Below, piece by piece: positions 24,607 to 34,801 of a stretch of DNA of 64,000 nt (position 1 is its first letter; each line of letters starts with the position of its first letter). Made by a program: the position numbers and the translations under genes. The DNA comes from an uncultured Lachnospiraceae bacterium (GTDB lineage: Bacteria; Bacillota; Clostridia; Lachnospirales; Lachnospiraceae): assembly GCA_910587295.1 (NCBI GenBank), contig CAJULP010000022.1, forward strand, positions 5,184-69,183, read 5' to 3'. Under the pieces are notes generated by a model. The model saw only the letters and a program-made list of their open reading frames with translations, searched no databases and was not told the origin of the DNA.

Positions 24607-25578
24607 TTGGAAAAGATGAAACAAAATCCAATTGTAAAGAAAATTGGTATCAACAGAATCGTATTATGCTGCGTCCTTGTGCTGATGTATGTGATCTTTA
24701 GCATATTTGGCAAAAATTTCGTGGGTATGCAGCGTATCATGAGTGCACTTAACTACGCATATTTTCTTGGCTTTTTGTCCTTAGGCGTGACCTTTGTCAT
24801 TGCAACGGGCGGTATTGACTTTTCAATTGGGCCGGTGATGTTCTGTTCAGCCCTTGTCTCAGGCTATTGTCTGACCCATTATGGGGTGCCCATGGTGTTA
24901 AGCCTTATCATCAGTATTCTTGTGGGGCTTTTATTTGGTGTTTTCAATGGCTATTTTGTGGCTTACTGGACGGTGCCGCCGTTTATCATTTCCATGGCAA
25001 GCATGAACATTGCCAAAGGTCTTGCTTCGGTATTTACCAAGACCCAGTCCGTAAGCTGGCCCCAGTCGGCGGATGCAAACGGCTGGTACAGGAATTTCAT
25101 CAAGGTGGGTAATTTCCCGGTGGGTCTTGTGATCTTTTTGGTATTTGCGGTCCTATGCTCCATACTGCTTAACCAGACGAAGGCAGGGCGCTACATATTA
25201 AGTCTTGGAAGCAATAAAGAAGCGGTAAGGCTTTCCGGCGTAAATGTGAAGAAATGGGAAATGCTTGCTTATATCATATGTGGCACGCTGGTAGGGATTG
25301 CGGCAATCTTCTATGTTGCGGCGTATACTACGGTCCAGCCAGGATATGGCGATCAGTATAATAATGAAGCGATCGCAGGCTGTGTAATGGGGGGGACTTC
25401 CATGGCAGGAGGCCTTGCATCCATAAGCGGAACGGTGATCGGCGTGTTTATCATCGCACTTTTGCAGGAAGGGATCTTAGCTCTTGGCTTTACAAAGGAT
25501 TATCAGCTTATCATTACCGGTATCATTGTTATTGTAGCAGTTTATGCAGACGTTGTTACAAGGCGCAGAAAGAAGTAA
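24607..25578 (+). CDS. Ribose-type sugar ABC transporter permease 1
   Basis: This roughly 323-residue membrane permease of the RbsC/AraH family has about eight to ten hydrophobic helices. GVTFVIATGGIDFSIG and GGTSMAGGLASISGTVIG are family signatures. Start choice: GGGAGG at 24594-24599 is too close to ATG 24601 but 7 nt from TTG 24607, which is in frame; ATG 24616 is a third option. It is the first gene of a four-gene importer operon (permease, ATPase, permease, binding protein). Context suggests fucose or rhamnose uptake. Confidence 0.9.
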   Translation: MEKMKQNPIVKKIGINRIVLCCVLVLMYVIFSIFGKNFVGMQRIMSALNYAYFLGFLSLGVTFVIATGGIDFSIGPVMFCSALVSGYCLTHYGVPMVLSLIISILVGLLFGVFNGYFVAYWTVPPFIISMASMNIAKGLASVFTKTQSVSWPQSADANGWYRNFIKVGNFPVGLVIFLVFAVLCSILLNQTKAGRYILSLGSNKEAVRLSGVNVKKWEMLAYIICGTLVGIAAIFYVAAYTTVQPGYGDQYNNEAIAGCVMGGTSMAGGLASISGTVIGVFIIALLQEGILALGFTKDYQLIITGIIVIVAVYADVVTRRRKK

Positions 25579-25630
25579 CGGGTTTTGAGAAGGAAAGATA
25601 ATTAAGGATATGGAAAGGTAAGGTAAGGGA

Positions 25631-27124
25631 ATGGGCGATACAATCTTAACAATGAAAGACATAGATAAATCTTTTCCGGGCGTACACGCACTTGACCATG
25701 TAAGCTTTGAGGTAAAAAAGGGTGAAGTACATGCGCTTATGGGGGAAAACGGTGCAGGAAAGTCTACTTTGATGAAGGTCTTGACAGGGATATATACCAA
25801 GGACTCCGGTACCATTACTTACGAAGGGAAAGAGGTGGAGTTCCACAATACAAGGGATGCCCAGGATGCCGGAATCGTGATCGTGCATCAGGAGTTAAAT
25901 ATGTTAGGGCATCTGACGGTGGCACAGAATATTTTCATAGGGCGGGAGTTTAAAAAAGGAATCTTCATTGACGATAAACGGATGAATGAGGAAGCCGCAA
26001 AGCTTTTTGAAAAACTCCACATTGATATAGACCCTATGGAGACCATGAGTAATTTGACGGTAGGGAAGCAGCAGATGTGTGAGATCGCAAAGGCGATTTC
26101 CCATAAGGCAAAGGTGATCGTTTTTGATGAACCTTCGGCGGCCCTTACGGAAGCGGAAATAGAAGAGCTGTTTAAGATCATCAAGGATCTGCGCAAGCAG
26201 CAGTTAGGGATCGTATACATATCCCACCGTATGGATGAGATCAAGGTGATCACTGACAGGGTGACGGTTATGCGTGACGGCAGTTATGTAGGAACCCTGG
26301 TCACGGCTGACTGTACGAAAGACGATATCATCAATATGATGGTAGGACGTGTTATTTATGAAGACCCCAAAACAGAAAGCACGGTGCCCAAGGATGCGCC
26401 GGTGGTCTTAAAAGTGGATCACTTAAATGCAGGAAGGATGGTCCAGGATGTAAGCTTTGAACTTCGTAAAGGAGAGATCTTAGGGTTCTCAGGGCTTATG
26501 GGAGCAGGCAGGACAGAGACAGCCAGGGCGATCTTTGGAGCGGATCCTAAGACTAGCGGGGATATCTATGTGAACGGCAGGAAAGTTGAGATCAATTCTC
26601 CCCAGGATGCCGTGAAATGTGGGATTGGTTATTTATCGGAAGACAGGAAGCGTTTTGGTATCGTAGTCCAGAAATCGGTTGCGGAAAACTCAACCATGGC
26701 AGCCTTGGAGAATTTTACCAAAGGTCTTTTTATCAATAAGAAAAAGGAAAAGAACACAGCCCAGGGATATGTGGATTCTCTTGCCACAAAGACGCCCAGC
26801 ACCGAGCAGTTAGTGGTGAACCTTTCCGGCGGGAACCAGCAGAAGATCGTTATTGCAAAGTGGCTGGTCCGCAACTGTGATATCCTTATTTTTGACGAAC
26901 CTACCAGAGGGATTGACGTAGGTGCAAAAAATGAGATTTATAAGTTGATGAACCGTCTGGCTGAGGAAGGGAAATCGATCATTATGATTTCCTCTGAAAT
27001 GACGGAGATACTTAGGATGAGCGACCGTATTGTTGTTATGTGTGAAGGGAAAAAGACCGGGGAAGTTGATATTTCCGAAGCTTCACAGGAAACGATCATG
27101 AACCTGGCGACACGTGAGATTTAG
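25631..27124 (+). CDS. Sugar ABC transporter ATPase, double nucleotide-binding type
   Basis: This 497-residue RbsA/MglA-type ATPase has two ABC domains in one chain. The N-terminal domain has Walker A GENGAGKSTL and Walker B VIVFDEPSAAL. The C-terminal domain has a degenerate Walker A (SGLMGAGRTETA), signature LSGGNQQ and Walker B ILIFDEPTRGID. This asymmetry is normal for the family. It powers the two permeases on either side. Confidence 0.94.
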   Translation: MGDTILTMKDIDKSFPGVHALDHVSFEVKKGEVHALMGENGAGKSTLMKVLTGIYTKDSGTITYEGKEVEFHNTRDAQDAGIVIVHQELNMLGHLTVAQNIFIGREFKKGIFIDDKRMNEEAAKLFEKLHIDIDPMETMSNLTVGKQQMCEIAKAISHKAKVIVFDEPSAALTEAEIEELFKIIKDLRKQQLGIVYISHRMDEIKVITDRVTVMRDGSYVGTLVTADCTKDDIINMMVGRVIYEDPKTESTVPKDAPVVLKVDHLNAGRMVQDVSFELRKGEILGFSGLMGAGRTETARAIFGADPKTSGDIYVNGRKVEINSPQDAVKCGIGYLSEDRKRFGIVVQKSVAENSTMAALENFTKGLFINKKKEKNTAQGYVDSLATKTPSTEQLVVNLSGGNQQKIVIAKWLVRNCDILIFDEPTRGIDVGAKNEIYKLMNRLAEEGKSIIMISSEMTEILRMSDRIVVMCEGKKTGEVDISEASQETIMNLATREI

Positions 27125-27138
27125 GGGGGAGGATAGAA

Positions 27139-28149
27139 ATGAGTAAAAATGTTATGAAAGCACCGGCACAAAAGAAGGCATCACCTTTTTCACGGCCGGG
27201 GAGCCAAAAGATCATCGTTTTTCTTGTGGTGATTGCGCTGTTTGCGTTTTTCAGCATATTAAGCCCTAATTTCCGTAAATACACCACAGTGCTCAGTATT
27301 ATGGATTATTCTTACTACATAGCGCTTATGGCGATCGGGGTGACATTCCCGTTGATCACGGGAGGGGTAGACCTTTCCATAGGAACAGGGCTTATCTGTT
27401 ATTCTTTGGCAGGCGGTTACCTGATCGTCCACTGCGGGTGGCCCACATGGGCAGGCATGCTGGTGGCAATCTTATTTGGGGTAGCAATCGGAACATTAAA
27501 CGGTGTTCTAGTGTCCATTATGAACCTGCCGCCGTTTTTGGCGACTCTGTGTACCTGTATGATCACCAGAGGGTTAGGATCCATCTGTGCAAAAGCGTTT
27601 GGAATCTCCTGGCCTACCGGCGATGCGGAGGGAAGCTGGTTTCGGAACATTTTCAAGGTGACCATCGGGGATACCAAATATCCGTTAGGGTTTTTGTGGG
27701 TCATTTTGCTGGTGATCATCATGGCGTTTGTGCTTAACCATACGAAGGTAGGCAGATATACCATTGCGATCGGGAGTAACAAGGAAGCGACTCTTTTATC
27801 CGGTATCAATGTAAAGTTTTACCATATCATGGCATATGTGATCTCCGGTTTATTTGCAGGCCTTGCATCCATTGCTTATTCGGCGGTATTTTCAACGGTA
27901 CAGCCGGGAACAGGAGCCGGCTTTGAGTTAGAGGCGATTGGCGGTGCGATCATCGGCGGGGTTTCCGCTTCCGGTGGTGCAGGGAGCATTGGCGGGTCAC
28001 TGCTTGGTGTATTTGTCATCTGTCTGTTGAAAACGGGGCTTCCCTATATCAACCTTCAGGCGAACTGGCAGCAGATCATCACCGGTATGGTGCTGATCGG
28101 TGCGGTCATGGTGGACATCATCAAGAAAAAGAAGGCACAGACCGTGTAA
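27139..28149 (+). CDS. Ribose-type sugar ABC transporter permease 2
   Basis: This 336-residue RbsC-type permease is a paralogue of the gene at 24607 (GVTFPLITGGVDLSIG, GGVSASGGAGSIGGSLLG). GGGGGAGG precedes ATG 27139. Two different permeases with one fused ATPase imply a heterodimeric channel, as in other carbohydrate importers of this class. The N-terminus before the first helix is basic and cytosolic. Confidence 0.92.
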   Translation: MSKNVMKAPAQKKASPFSRPGSQKIIVFLVVIALFAFFSILSPNFRKYTTVLSIMDYSYYIALMAIGVTFPLITGGVDLSIGTGLICYSLAGGYLIVHCGWPTWAGMLVAILFGVAIGTLNGVLVSIMNLPPFLATLCTCMITRGLGSICAKAFGISWPTGDAEGSWFRNIFKVTIGDTKYPLGFLWVILLVIIMAFVLNHTKVGRYTIAIGSNKEATLLSGINVKFYHIMAYVISGLFAGLASIAYSAVFSTVQPGTGAGFELEAIGGAIIGGVSASGGAGSIGGSLLGVFVICLLKTGLPYINLQANWQQIITGMVLIGAVMVDIIKKKKAQTV

Positions 28150-28221
28150 TAAAAAGAGGTATTTAGTCATTTCCATTGACAAAATATAAAGATAACCAAA
28201 TATTTTTTAGGAGGAAAGAAA

Positions 28222-29406
28222 ATGAAAAAGAAGATTTTATCAGTTGTATTGTGTACGGCTATGGTAACATCCATGCTGGTAGGGTGCGGCGGAAAAGAAA
28301 AAGAGTCCTCAGCACCGGCTGCAGATGACAGCACTTCCAAAACGATAGCGGAATCAACTCCCGCAGAGGATTCTTCAAGTGAGGAAACACCTGCAGGGGA
28401 AAGCGCAGGCGGCGATTTCAAGTTTGAAATTATCGTAAAGAGCTACCAGTCATCTTACTGGCAGGCAGCCGTTACCGGCGTTAACCAGGCAGCGGAAGAA
28501 TTAGGCGTTACCGTATCCTGTACAGGACCTAACGCAGAATCTGACATTGCAGATCAGGTAAATATGTTGAACAGTGCGATCAACAACGCACCCGACGGGA
28601 TCGGCCTTGCAGCTTGTGATCAGGATGCATGCCTTGACGCATTGCAGGTAGCTATGGATAAAGGTATTCCGGTAGTATGTTTTGACTCCGGTATCCCGAA
28701 AGCTCCCGCAGGTTCTGTACTTTCCACCATTGCAACTGACAACTATGGTGCAGGCGCAACAGCGGCAGATAATCTTTATGCAGCTTTGAAAGAGAAGATC
28801 GCAGGCGCAACAGCACCGGTAAGGGTCGGTGAAGTGAACCAGGAAGCAACATCAGAATCCATTACAAGCCGCGGCCTTGGATTTATTGACAAGTTCAGTG
28901 AGCTTGCAACGGCAGACGGAAAGAAAGTTGCGGTTGTCGGAAATGAATATTATGTAAATAACTGTAAAGATGCAGGCGATGAAGCGTCAGCAGATATCAT
29001 TATTGAAGTAGCGGTTCCCGCACAGACGACCGTTGAGCTTTGCGCAACAGAAGCTTCTGTTATTTTGAATAAGGCAGACACCATTGGTATGTTTGGTTCT
29101 AACCAGGTTGCAGCAGAAGGTATCCTTACTGCAAACGGCAACTTAGGCGTTTTGGGAAGCGATGCGGCGGCAGGCGACATCCTTGCGGCAGGTTTTGACG
29201 CAGGTTCCGTAATCAAGGGCGCGATCAAAGACGGTACAATGTTTGGTGCGGTTACGCAGTCACCTTTGGCAATGGGTATCAAGACAGTTGAAACCTTAAA
29301 TGCAATCGCAAGCGGCGAAACAGTAAGCGATATTCCTACCGATGGTTATTGGTACGACAGCACAAATATGGAAGATGATTCCATCGCTCCGAACCTTTAT
29401 GACTAA
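28222..29406 (+). CDS. Sugar-binding lipoprotein of the ribose-type ABC importer
   Basis: This 394-residue substrate-binding protein has a lipoprotein signal (SMLVGCGG, lipid Cys near residue 23), an acidic Ser/Glu/Pro-rich linker to about residue 65, and a type I periplasmic-binding fold: ESDIADQVNMLNSAINNAPDGIGLAACDQ, then GIPVVCFDSGIP. TTTTAGGAGG precedes ATG. It delivers the sugar to the two permeases encoded just upstream. Ligand is probably a deoxyhexose by context. Confidence 0.93.
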   Translation: MKKKILSVVLCTAMVTSMLVGCGGKEKESSAPAADDSTSKTIAESTPAEDSSSEETPAGESAGGDFKFEIIVKSYQSSYWQAAVTGVNQAAEELGVTVSCTGPNAESDIADQVNMLNSAINNAPDGIGLAACDQDACLDALQVAMDKGIPVVCFDSGIPKAPAGSVLSTIATDNYGAGATAADNLYAALKEKIAGATAPVRVGEVNQEATSESITSRGLGFIDKFSELATADGKKVAVVGNEYYVNNCKDAGDEASADIIIEVAVPAQTTVELCATEASVILNKADTIGMFGSNQVAAEGILTANGNLGVLGSDAAAGDILAAGFDAGSVIKGAIKDGTMFGAVTQSPLAMGIKTVETLNAIASGETVSDIPTDGYWYDSTNMEDDSIAPNLYD

Positions 29407-29481
29407 TTAGCGGACGCTAAGAAAGATTTATCAGAAACTGTCAATTGTGTTGTGTAGTAGTAAAATTAATTTGGTTATCAG

Positions 29482-29554
29482 AGAAAGGAACGGGAATGCC
29501 TCGTTCCTTTCTAACTAATCCGGAAGGAAAACAGTTTTATCTTAAAACTGTTTT
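29482..29554. terminator. Double hairpin between importer operon and AraC gene
   Basis: AGAAAGGAACG (29482-29492) pairs with CGTTCCTTTCT (29502-29512). A second perfect 11-bp hairpin, AAAACAGTTTT with AAAACTGTTTT, lies at 29528-29554. They separate two convergent genes, and the A/T-rich stems may stop transcription from either side. Confidence 0.7.
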
Positions 29555-29558
29555 AAGA

Positions 29559-30416
29559 TCAGTGTTTCATCTGGAGCTGGTATTGTTTGGGTGTTGTATG
29601 CTTATACCGCTTAAACATTTTGATGAAGTAACTGCAGTCGTTGAAGCCGCAGTCGTAGGCAATGGAAGTGATAGGGGAATCCGTTGTGCATAAAAGCCCG
29701 CAGGCCCGTTCAATACGGTAATAGTTGATATAGTCGGTAGGCGTCCTATGGGCAAATGCCTGAAAATACCTGCAAAAGTATTTGGGCGACATGCCGGAGA
29801 TCTGGGACAACTGTTTTAAGGTGATCTCTGAAAAATAGTGGTTTTCTATATATTCAAAAACGGGCTTTAACTGGTTGGAATGGCGGAAAGGAATTGCCGG
29901 TAAGGGTGTGCTTTCCCCCAAATGTTTTTCCCCGATGATAAGACCGAAAAGAGAAAGCAGCGCACCTACGGCCATCAGTTCATGGCCCGGATTGTCAGTT
30001 GCCATGGCGTCAAAAGCCTGGCTGACTGCCGCACACAAGCAGGGGGATTCTAAGGTGATCAGTGCAGGGGCAGGGATTTCCTGATGTTTTATTCTTTTCA
30101 GATGCTGGCGGCAGGTATCCGAACGCAGAAAAAGAATATCAAGGTCAAAGACGATGCATTCATAAACGCAGTCATTTGGCATTCCCCCATGTAAAGCGCC
30201 GCCCGGGATCAGGAGGCTTTCCCCAGGGTTTGCGGGGACTTCAATGCCTGAGAGCATCAGACGGAAGGTTCCGCTTAGGATTTTGACGATCTCAAATTCC
30301 TTATGCCAATGGAAAGGCATTTCATACCGGGGATGGTTTTCATCTACGTGATAAAATGCGATGGGAAATTCCTTTGTTCCATGTATTTGTTTTTCATTGT
30401 AATCCAGATAAAGCAT
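29559..30416 (-). CDS. AraC-family regulator divergent from fucose isomerase
   Basis: This 285-residue regulator has an N-terminal cupin sensor (MPFHWHKEFEIVKILSGTF, then SLLIPGGALHGG) and two AraC helix-turn-helices (ITLKQLSQISGMSPKYFCRYF; ITSIAYDCGFNDCSYFIKMFK). It lies head-to-head with the isomerase and kinase genes and is probably their activator. Its promoter region holds an extended -10 on the minus strand (TGATATAAT, complement of 30469-30477). Confidence 0.92.
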   Translation of the reverse strand: MLYLDYNEKQIHGTKEFPIAFYHVDENHPRYEMPFHWHKEFEIVKILSGTFRLMLSGIEVPANPGESLLIPGGALHGGMPNDCVYECIVFDLDILFLRSDTCRQHLKRIKHQEIPAPALITLESPCLCAAVSQAFDAMATDNPGHELMAVGALLSLFGLIIGEKHLGESTPLPAIPFRHSNQLKPVFEYIENHYFSEITLKQLSQISGMSPKYFCRYFQAFAHRTPTDYINYYRIERACGLLCTTDSPITSIAYDCGFNDCSYFIKMFKRYKHTTPKQYQLQMKH

Positions 30417-30548
30417 GGCGTTCTCCTTGGTGTGAAGACAGAAAGTGAATATTGTTATATTTTAAGCTATTATATCACAATGCGTTTTGGGAAACGAGTG
30501 ATATTATTATATTAATAGCATTGATTTTATTTAAGGAGGTAAAAGAAA

Positions 30549-32342
30549 ATGGCAGAAAACAGAATGATTGGGGATTATCCGGTAATAGGTATCAGGCCTA
30601 CCATTGACGGAAGAAGAGGGTATTTGAAGGTAAGGGAATCGCTGGAAGAGCAGACCATGAATATGGCAAAATCCGCAGCGAAGCTTTTTGCTGAAAACCT
30701 GAAATATTCCAATGGTGAGCCTGTGAAAGTGGTGATTGCGGATACTACCATCGGCCGTGTGGGGGAAACAGCGGCATGTGCGGAAAAATTTAAAAAAGAA
30801 GGGGTTTCCATTACCCTTACCGTGACACCCTGCTGGTGCTATGGCGCAGAGACCATGGATATGGATCCCCTGACGATCAAAGGGGTATGGGGCTTTAACG
30901 GAACGGAAAGGCCGGGTGCGGTTTATCTTGCAAGCGTCCTTGCTACCCATGCACAAAAAGGACTTCCCGCATTTGGAATCTACGGACATGACGTACAGAA
31001 TGCGGACGCAACGGATATTCCTGAGGATGTGAAAGAAAAGCTCCTGCGCTTTGGCCGCGCGGCAGTGGCAGCGGCTACCATGAGAGGGAAATCTTACCTG
31101 CAGATCGGTTCTATCTGTATGGGAATCGGCGGTTCCATCATCGAACCTGCGTTTATCGAAGAATACCTTGGTATGCGTGTGGAATCCGTAGACGAAGTGG
31201 AGATCATCCGCCGCATGACAGAAGAAATTTACGATAAGGCAGAATTTGAAAAAGCTCTTGCATGGACAAAGGAAAAATGCAAGGAAGGATTTGACAAGAA
31301 TCCGGAAGCAGTGCAGAAGTCTGCGGAAGAAAAGGAAAAAGACTGGGAATTTGTAGTTAAGATGATGATCATCATCAAGGATTTGATGAACGGGAATCCG
31401 AACCTGCCGGAAGGAAGGGAAGAGGAAATGGTCGGACATAACGCCATTGCGGCAGGCTTCCAGGGCCAGAGACAGTGGACAGACTTTTATCCCAACTGTG
31501 ACTTCCCTGAGGCATTGCTCAACACTTCCTTTGACTGGAACGGGGCAAGGGAGCCTTACGTACTGGCAACGGAAAATGACGTGTTAAACGGCCTTGGCAT
31601 GATGTTTATGAAGCTGCTTACCAACCGTGCACAGATTTTTGCGGACGTGCGTACCTATTGGAGCCCGGAGGCAGTTAAGAAAGCGACCGGTTATGATTTA
31701 GAGGGCGTTGCAAAGGATGCAGGCGGATTTATCCATCTGATCAACTCCGGTGCGGCATGTCTGGATGCCTGTGGACAGGCAAAGGATGAAAACGGCAATG
31801 GCGTGATGAAGCCCTGGTATGAAGTAACGAAGGAAGATCAGGAAGCGATCCTTAAGGCCACCACATGGAATGCGGCAGATTTCGGCTATTTCAGGGGCGG
31901 CGGTTTCTCCTCCCGTTTTGTAACGGAAGCGGAAATGCCGGTGACCATGATCCGTCTGAACCTTGTAAAAGGCCTGGGACCTATGCTGCAGATTGCAGAA
32001 GGCTGGACCGTGAAACTGCCTGAGGAAGTGACAGACGTTCTTTGGAAGAGGACAGACTATACATGGCCTTGTACCTGGTTTGCACCCAGAACCACAGGTG
32101 AGGGCGCATTTAAGACGGCATATGACGTGATGAACAACTGGGGAGCAAACCACGGTGCAATCAGCTATGGGCATATCGGAGCAGACCTGATCACTATGTG
32201 TTCTATGCTGCGTATCCCTGTTGCAATGCACAACGTGCCGGAAGAAAAGATCTTCAGGCCTGCGGCATGGAATGCTTTTGGAATGGATAAGGAAGGGCAG
32301 GACTACAGGGCTTGCCAGACCTATGGACCGCTTTACAAATAA
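30549..32342 (+). CDS. fucI: L-fucose isomerase
   Basis: This 597-residue enzyme isomerises L-fucose to L-fuculose; length and sequence match FucI. Recognisable parts are GIRPTIDGRRGYLKVRESLE near the N-terminus, GRVGETAACAEKF, and TPCWCYGAETMDMDP. Metal ligands should be the Glu and Asp of the central domain and a later His. AAGGAGG precedes ATG 30549. It forms an operon with the kinase. Together with the BMC aldolase and FucU it makes fucose the primary predicted substrate. Confidence 0.95.
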   Translation: MAENRMIGDYPVIGIRPTIDGRRGYLKVRESLEEQTMNMAKSAAKLFAENLKYSNGEPVKVVIADTTIGRVGETAACAEKFKKEGVSITLTVTPCWCYGAETMDMDPLTIKGVWGFNGTERPGAVYLASVLATHAQKGLPAFGIYGHDVQNADATDIPEDVKEKLLRFGRAAVAAATMRGKSYLQIGSICMGIGGSIIEPAFIEEYLGMRVESVDEVEIIRRMTEEIYDKAEFEKALAWTKEKCKEGFDKNPEAVQKSAEEKEKDWEFVVKMMIIIKDLMNGNPNLPEGREEEMVGHNAIAAGFQGQRQWTDFYPNCDFPEALLNTSFDWNGAREPYVLATENDVLNGLGMMFMKLLTNRAQIFADVRTYWSPEAVKKATGYDLEGVAKDAGGFIHLINSGAACLDACGQAKDENGNGVMKPWYEVTKEDQEAILKATTWNAADFGYFRGGGFSSRFVTEAEMPVTMIRLNLVKGLGPMLQIAEGWTVKLPEEVTDVLWKRTDYTWPCTWFAPRTTGEGAFKTAYDVMNNWGANHGAISYGHIGADLITMCSMLRIPVAMHNVPEEKIFRPAAWNAFGMDKEGQDYRACQTYGPLYK

Positions 32343-32357
32343 AAGCAGGAGGGCAAG

Positions 32358-33845
32358 ATGGAAGAAGCCAGAAAAGAAACCAGGGTTCTTGCCATAGACT
32401 TTGGCGCGTCCAGCGGCAGGGTCATGCTGGGAACCTATGACGGGAATAAGATTACAGCCGAAGAGATCCATCGTTTTTCCAACGATCCGGTGATCGTGAA
32501 CGGAACCATGTATTGGGATGTGCTCCGGTTATTCCATGAGATTAAGCAGGGGCTTATCAAGGCAAAGGCTTATGGCGGTGCGGACAGCATTGGAGTGGAT
32601 ACCTGGGGAGTTGATTTCGGACTTTTGGATGAAGATGGTTATCTTTTGGAAAATCCGGTGCATTACCGGGATAAACGGACGGAAGGAATCTTGGAGAAAG
32701 GTTTTTCGCTTATCCCGAGGGAACACTTTTACGAGATTACCGGAAATCAGTTTATGGAGATCAATACGGCCTTCCAGCTTTTAGCTTTAAAAGAGCAGCG
32801 CCCGGAGTTACTTGACCGGGCTGCCTGCCTTTTGCTTATGCCTGACTTATTTAATTATTTTCTGTCAGGGGTAAAGAAAAGCGAGAGGTCTATCGTATCC
32901 ACTACCCAGATGAGCAATCCAAATGAGCCTGGCTGGGTATGGGAAGTTGCCGACAAGTTTGGCATACCAGAGAAGATCTTAACGCAGGTGGTGCCTACAG
33001 GAACCTTGCTTGGACCAATCCAGGAGGAACTTCAGGAAGAACTTGGGATAGGCCCTATAGACGTGATCGCGGTTGCAGGGCATGACACCCAGTGCGCATT
33101 GACTGCCGTGCCTTCCAAGGAAGATGATTTTATCTTTGTGAGCTGCGGAACCTGGTCATTATTTGGAACGGAACTTGCGGAACCTGTATTGACCAGACAG
33201 TCTCAGGAGTTGAATATCACAAATGAGACGGGAACGGATGGCAAGACCTCATTCCTAAAAAATATCATTGGTTTGTGGCTGGTGCAGGAGAGCAGGCGGC
33301 AATGGATCAGGGAAGGGAAAGAGTTTAGTTTTTCCGAGCTGGAAAAATTAGCCCAGGAAGCGGAACCGTTCAGGAGTTTTATCGACCCTGACGCACCGGA
33401 ATTTGCGCCGGCCGGGAATGTGCCAAGGCGGATTCGGGAGTATTGCGCGCGCACCGGGCAGAAGGTTCCGGAAACGGAAGGGGAAATCGTGCGTTGCATC
33501 AATGAAAGCCTTGCCTTAAAATACCGCTATGCTTTGGAAGAAATCAAGGCATGTACCGGTAAGGAATATCATGCGATCCACATGGTGGGCGGCGGGATCA
33601 AGAGTGAACTTCTTTGCAGGTTCACGGCGCATGCCAGCAAGATCCCCGTGATCGCAGGACCGGTGGAAGCTACGGTGTTTGGGAATATTGCAATCCAGCT
33701 TATGGCGAAAGGGATTGTTAAAGATCTTAAGGAAGCAAGGAAGGTAATTGCAAATTCAGAAGCGACAGTCACCTATGAACCGGAAAATGGCGGTAAATGG
33801 GATGAAGCTTATGAGTTTTATAAGAAGGAGATTTTAGGGAAGTAG
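32358..33845 (+). CDS. FGGY sugar kinase, rhamnulokinase type (fuculokinase role)
   Basis: This 495-residue FGGY kinase should phosphorylate L-fuculose to fuculose-1-phosphate with ATP. It starts AIDFGASSGRVMLG, the phosphate-binding motif of the family; GVDTWGVDFGLLD and VAGHDTQCAL carry the catalytic Asp residues, and HMVGGGIKSELL is the adenosine motif. Sequence signatures are closer to RhaB than to proteobacterial FucK. In this group such kinases sit next to FucI, so it may also accept rhamnulose. Confidence 0.92.
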   Translation: MEEARKETRVLAIDFGASSGRVMLGTYDGNKITAEEIHRFSNDPVIVNGTMYWDVLRLFHEIKQGLIKAKAYGGADSIGVDTWGVDFGLLDEDGYLLENPVHYRDKRTEGILEKGFSLIPREHFYEITGNQFMEINTAFQLLALKEQRPELLDRAACLLLMPDLFNYFLSGVKKSERSIVSTTQMSNPNEPGWVWEVADKFGIPEKILTQVVPTGTLLGPIQEELQEELGIGPIDVIAVAGHDTQCALTAVPSKEDDFIFVSCGTWSLFGTELAEPVLTRQSQELNITNETGTDGKTSFLKNIIGLWLVQESRRQWIREGKEFSFSELEKLAQEAEPFRSFIDPDAPEFAPAGNVPRRIREYCARTGQKVPETEGEIVRCINESLALKYRYALEEIKACTGKEYHAIHMVGGGIKSELLCRFTAHASKIPVIAGPVEATVFGNIAIQLMAKGIVKDLKEARKVIANSEATVTYEPENGGKWDEAYEFYKKEILGK

Positions 33846-33856
33846 TTAAAAAAATG

Positions 33857-33896
33857 GGAAAGAATCCTTTTGTTAATGGATTCTTTCCCGTTTTTA
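33857..33896 (+). terminator. Terminator after the isomerase/kinase operon
   Basis: GGGAAAGAATCC pairs perfectly with GGATTCTTTCCC around a 10-nt loop, with A residues upstream and GTTTTT downstream. The remaining 260 bp before the next gene hold no convincing gene; a 29-codon GTG-started frame near 33919 has no support. Confidence 0.9.
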
Positions 33897-34156
33897 CAGT
33901 AACGGTTCAAAGCGGAGGTGATTACAGACATTGATATTCTGGAGCATAAAAACGGACGTGTAAGCCGGAAAATGCAGTTTTTTTTAAAGCACTGGATAGT
34001 GATGTAAAGAAACCCCATGAAAATCTCAGCGTTTGCATTATTCTTTGTAAGAGCAAGTACAAGAATAGTATCTAATTTGGGTATATTATATTATAATAAT
34101 AAAGAGTCTGTCTTAGGAGGGGATGTGAAGAAGACAGGTACGACAAGGAGGATAGG

Positions 34157-34801
34157 ATGAAAAAGCAGACAAAAGAAAAACTGGCATTGGAGATCATAGA
34201 AAGGCTTAAGGCGGAATACCCGGATGCGGAGTGTACGCTGGATTATAATCAGGCATGGAAGCTTTTGGTAAGCGTTCGTCTGGCGGCCCAGTGTACGGAT
34301 GCCAGGGTCAATGTGGTGGTGGAAGGTCTTTACGCAAAGTTCCCGGATGTGGAGGCTTTGGCGGCAGCGGAGGTTTCTGAGATTGAGGAGATTGTAAAGC
34401 CCTGCGGGTTAGGGCACAGCAAGGCGCGGGACATCAGCGCCTGCATGAAAATACTGAAAGAAAAATATGACGGGAATGTTCCGGATGACTTTGACGCTCT
34501 GCTTAAATTGCCGGGAGTGGGCAGGAAAAGCGCAAACCTGATCATGGGGGATGTGTTCGGGAAGCCGGCCATTGTGACGGACACTCACTGTATCCGGCTG
34601 GTAAACCGTATGGGGCTGGTGGATGGCATTAAGGATCCGAAAAAGGTGGAGATGGAGCTGTGGAAGATCATACCGCCGGAAGAAGGAAACGATTTCTGTC
34701 ACCGGCTGGTAAACCATGGAAGAGAAGTGTGTACGGCAAGGACAAAGCCCTATTGTGAAAGGTGCTGCTTACAGGATATCTGTAAGAAGGCCGGCGTTTG
34801 A
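34157..34801 (+). CDS. nth: Endonuclease III (DNA glycosylase/AP lyase)
   Basis: This 214-residue base-excision repair enzyme removes oxidised pyrimidines. The helix-hairpin-helix LLKLPGVGRKSANLI carries the catalytic Lys equivalent, and the catalytic Asp lies in VTDTHCIRL. The C-terminal [4Fe-4S] loop is C-x7-C-x2-C-x5-C (CTARTKPYC...C...C), one residue longer in the first spacer than in E. coli Nth. AAGGAGG precedes ATG. It is a housekeeping gene between the two catabolic regions. Confidence 0.94.
   Translation: MKKQTKEKLALEIIERLKAEYPDAECTLDYNQAWKLLVSVRLAAQCTDARVNVVVEGLYAKFPDVEALAAAEVSEIEEIVKPCGLGHSKARDISACMKILKEKYDGNVPDDFDALLKLPGVGRKSANLIMGDVFGKPAIVTDTHCIRLVNRMGLVDGIKDPKKVEMELWKIIPPEEGNDFCHRLVNHGREVCTARTKPYCERCCLQDICKKAGV

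Noticed and set aside
30417..30548. Catabolite-repression (cre) site before the fucose isomerase gene
   Set aside because: The TTGGGAAACGAGTG stretch looked suggestive but misses key positions of the cre consensus.
33919..34010. 29-codon frame starting VITDIDILEHKNG
   Set aside because: No good ribosome site, and no conservation can be judged.
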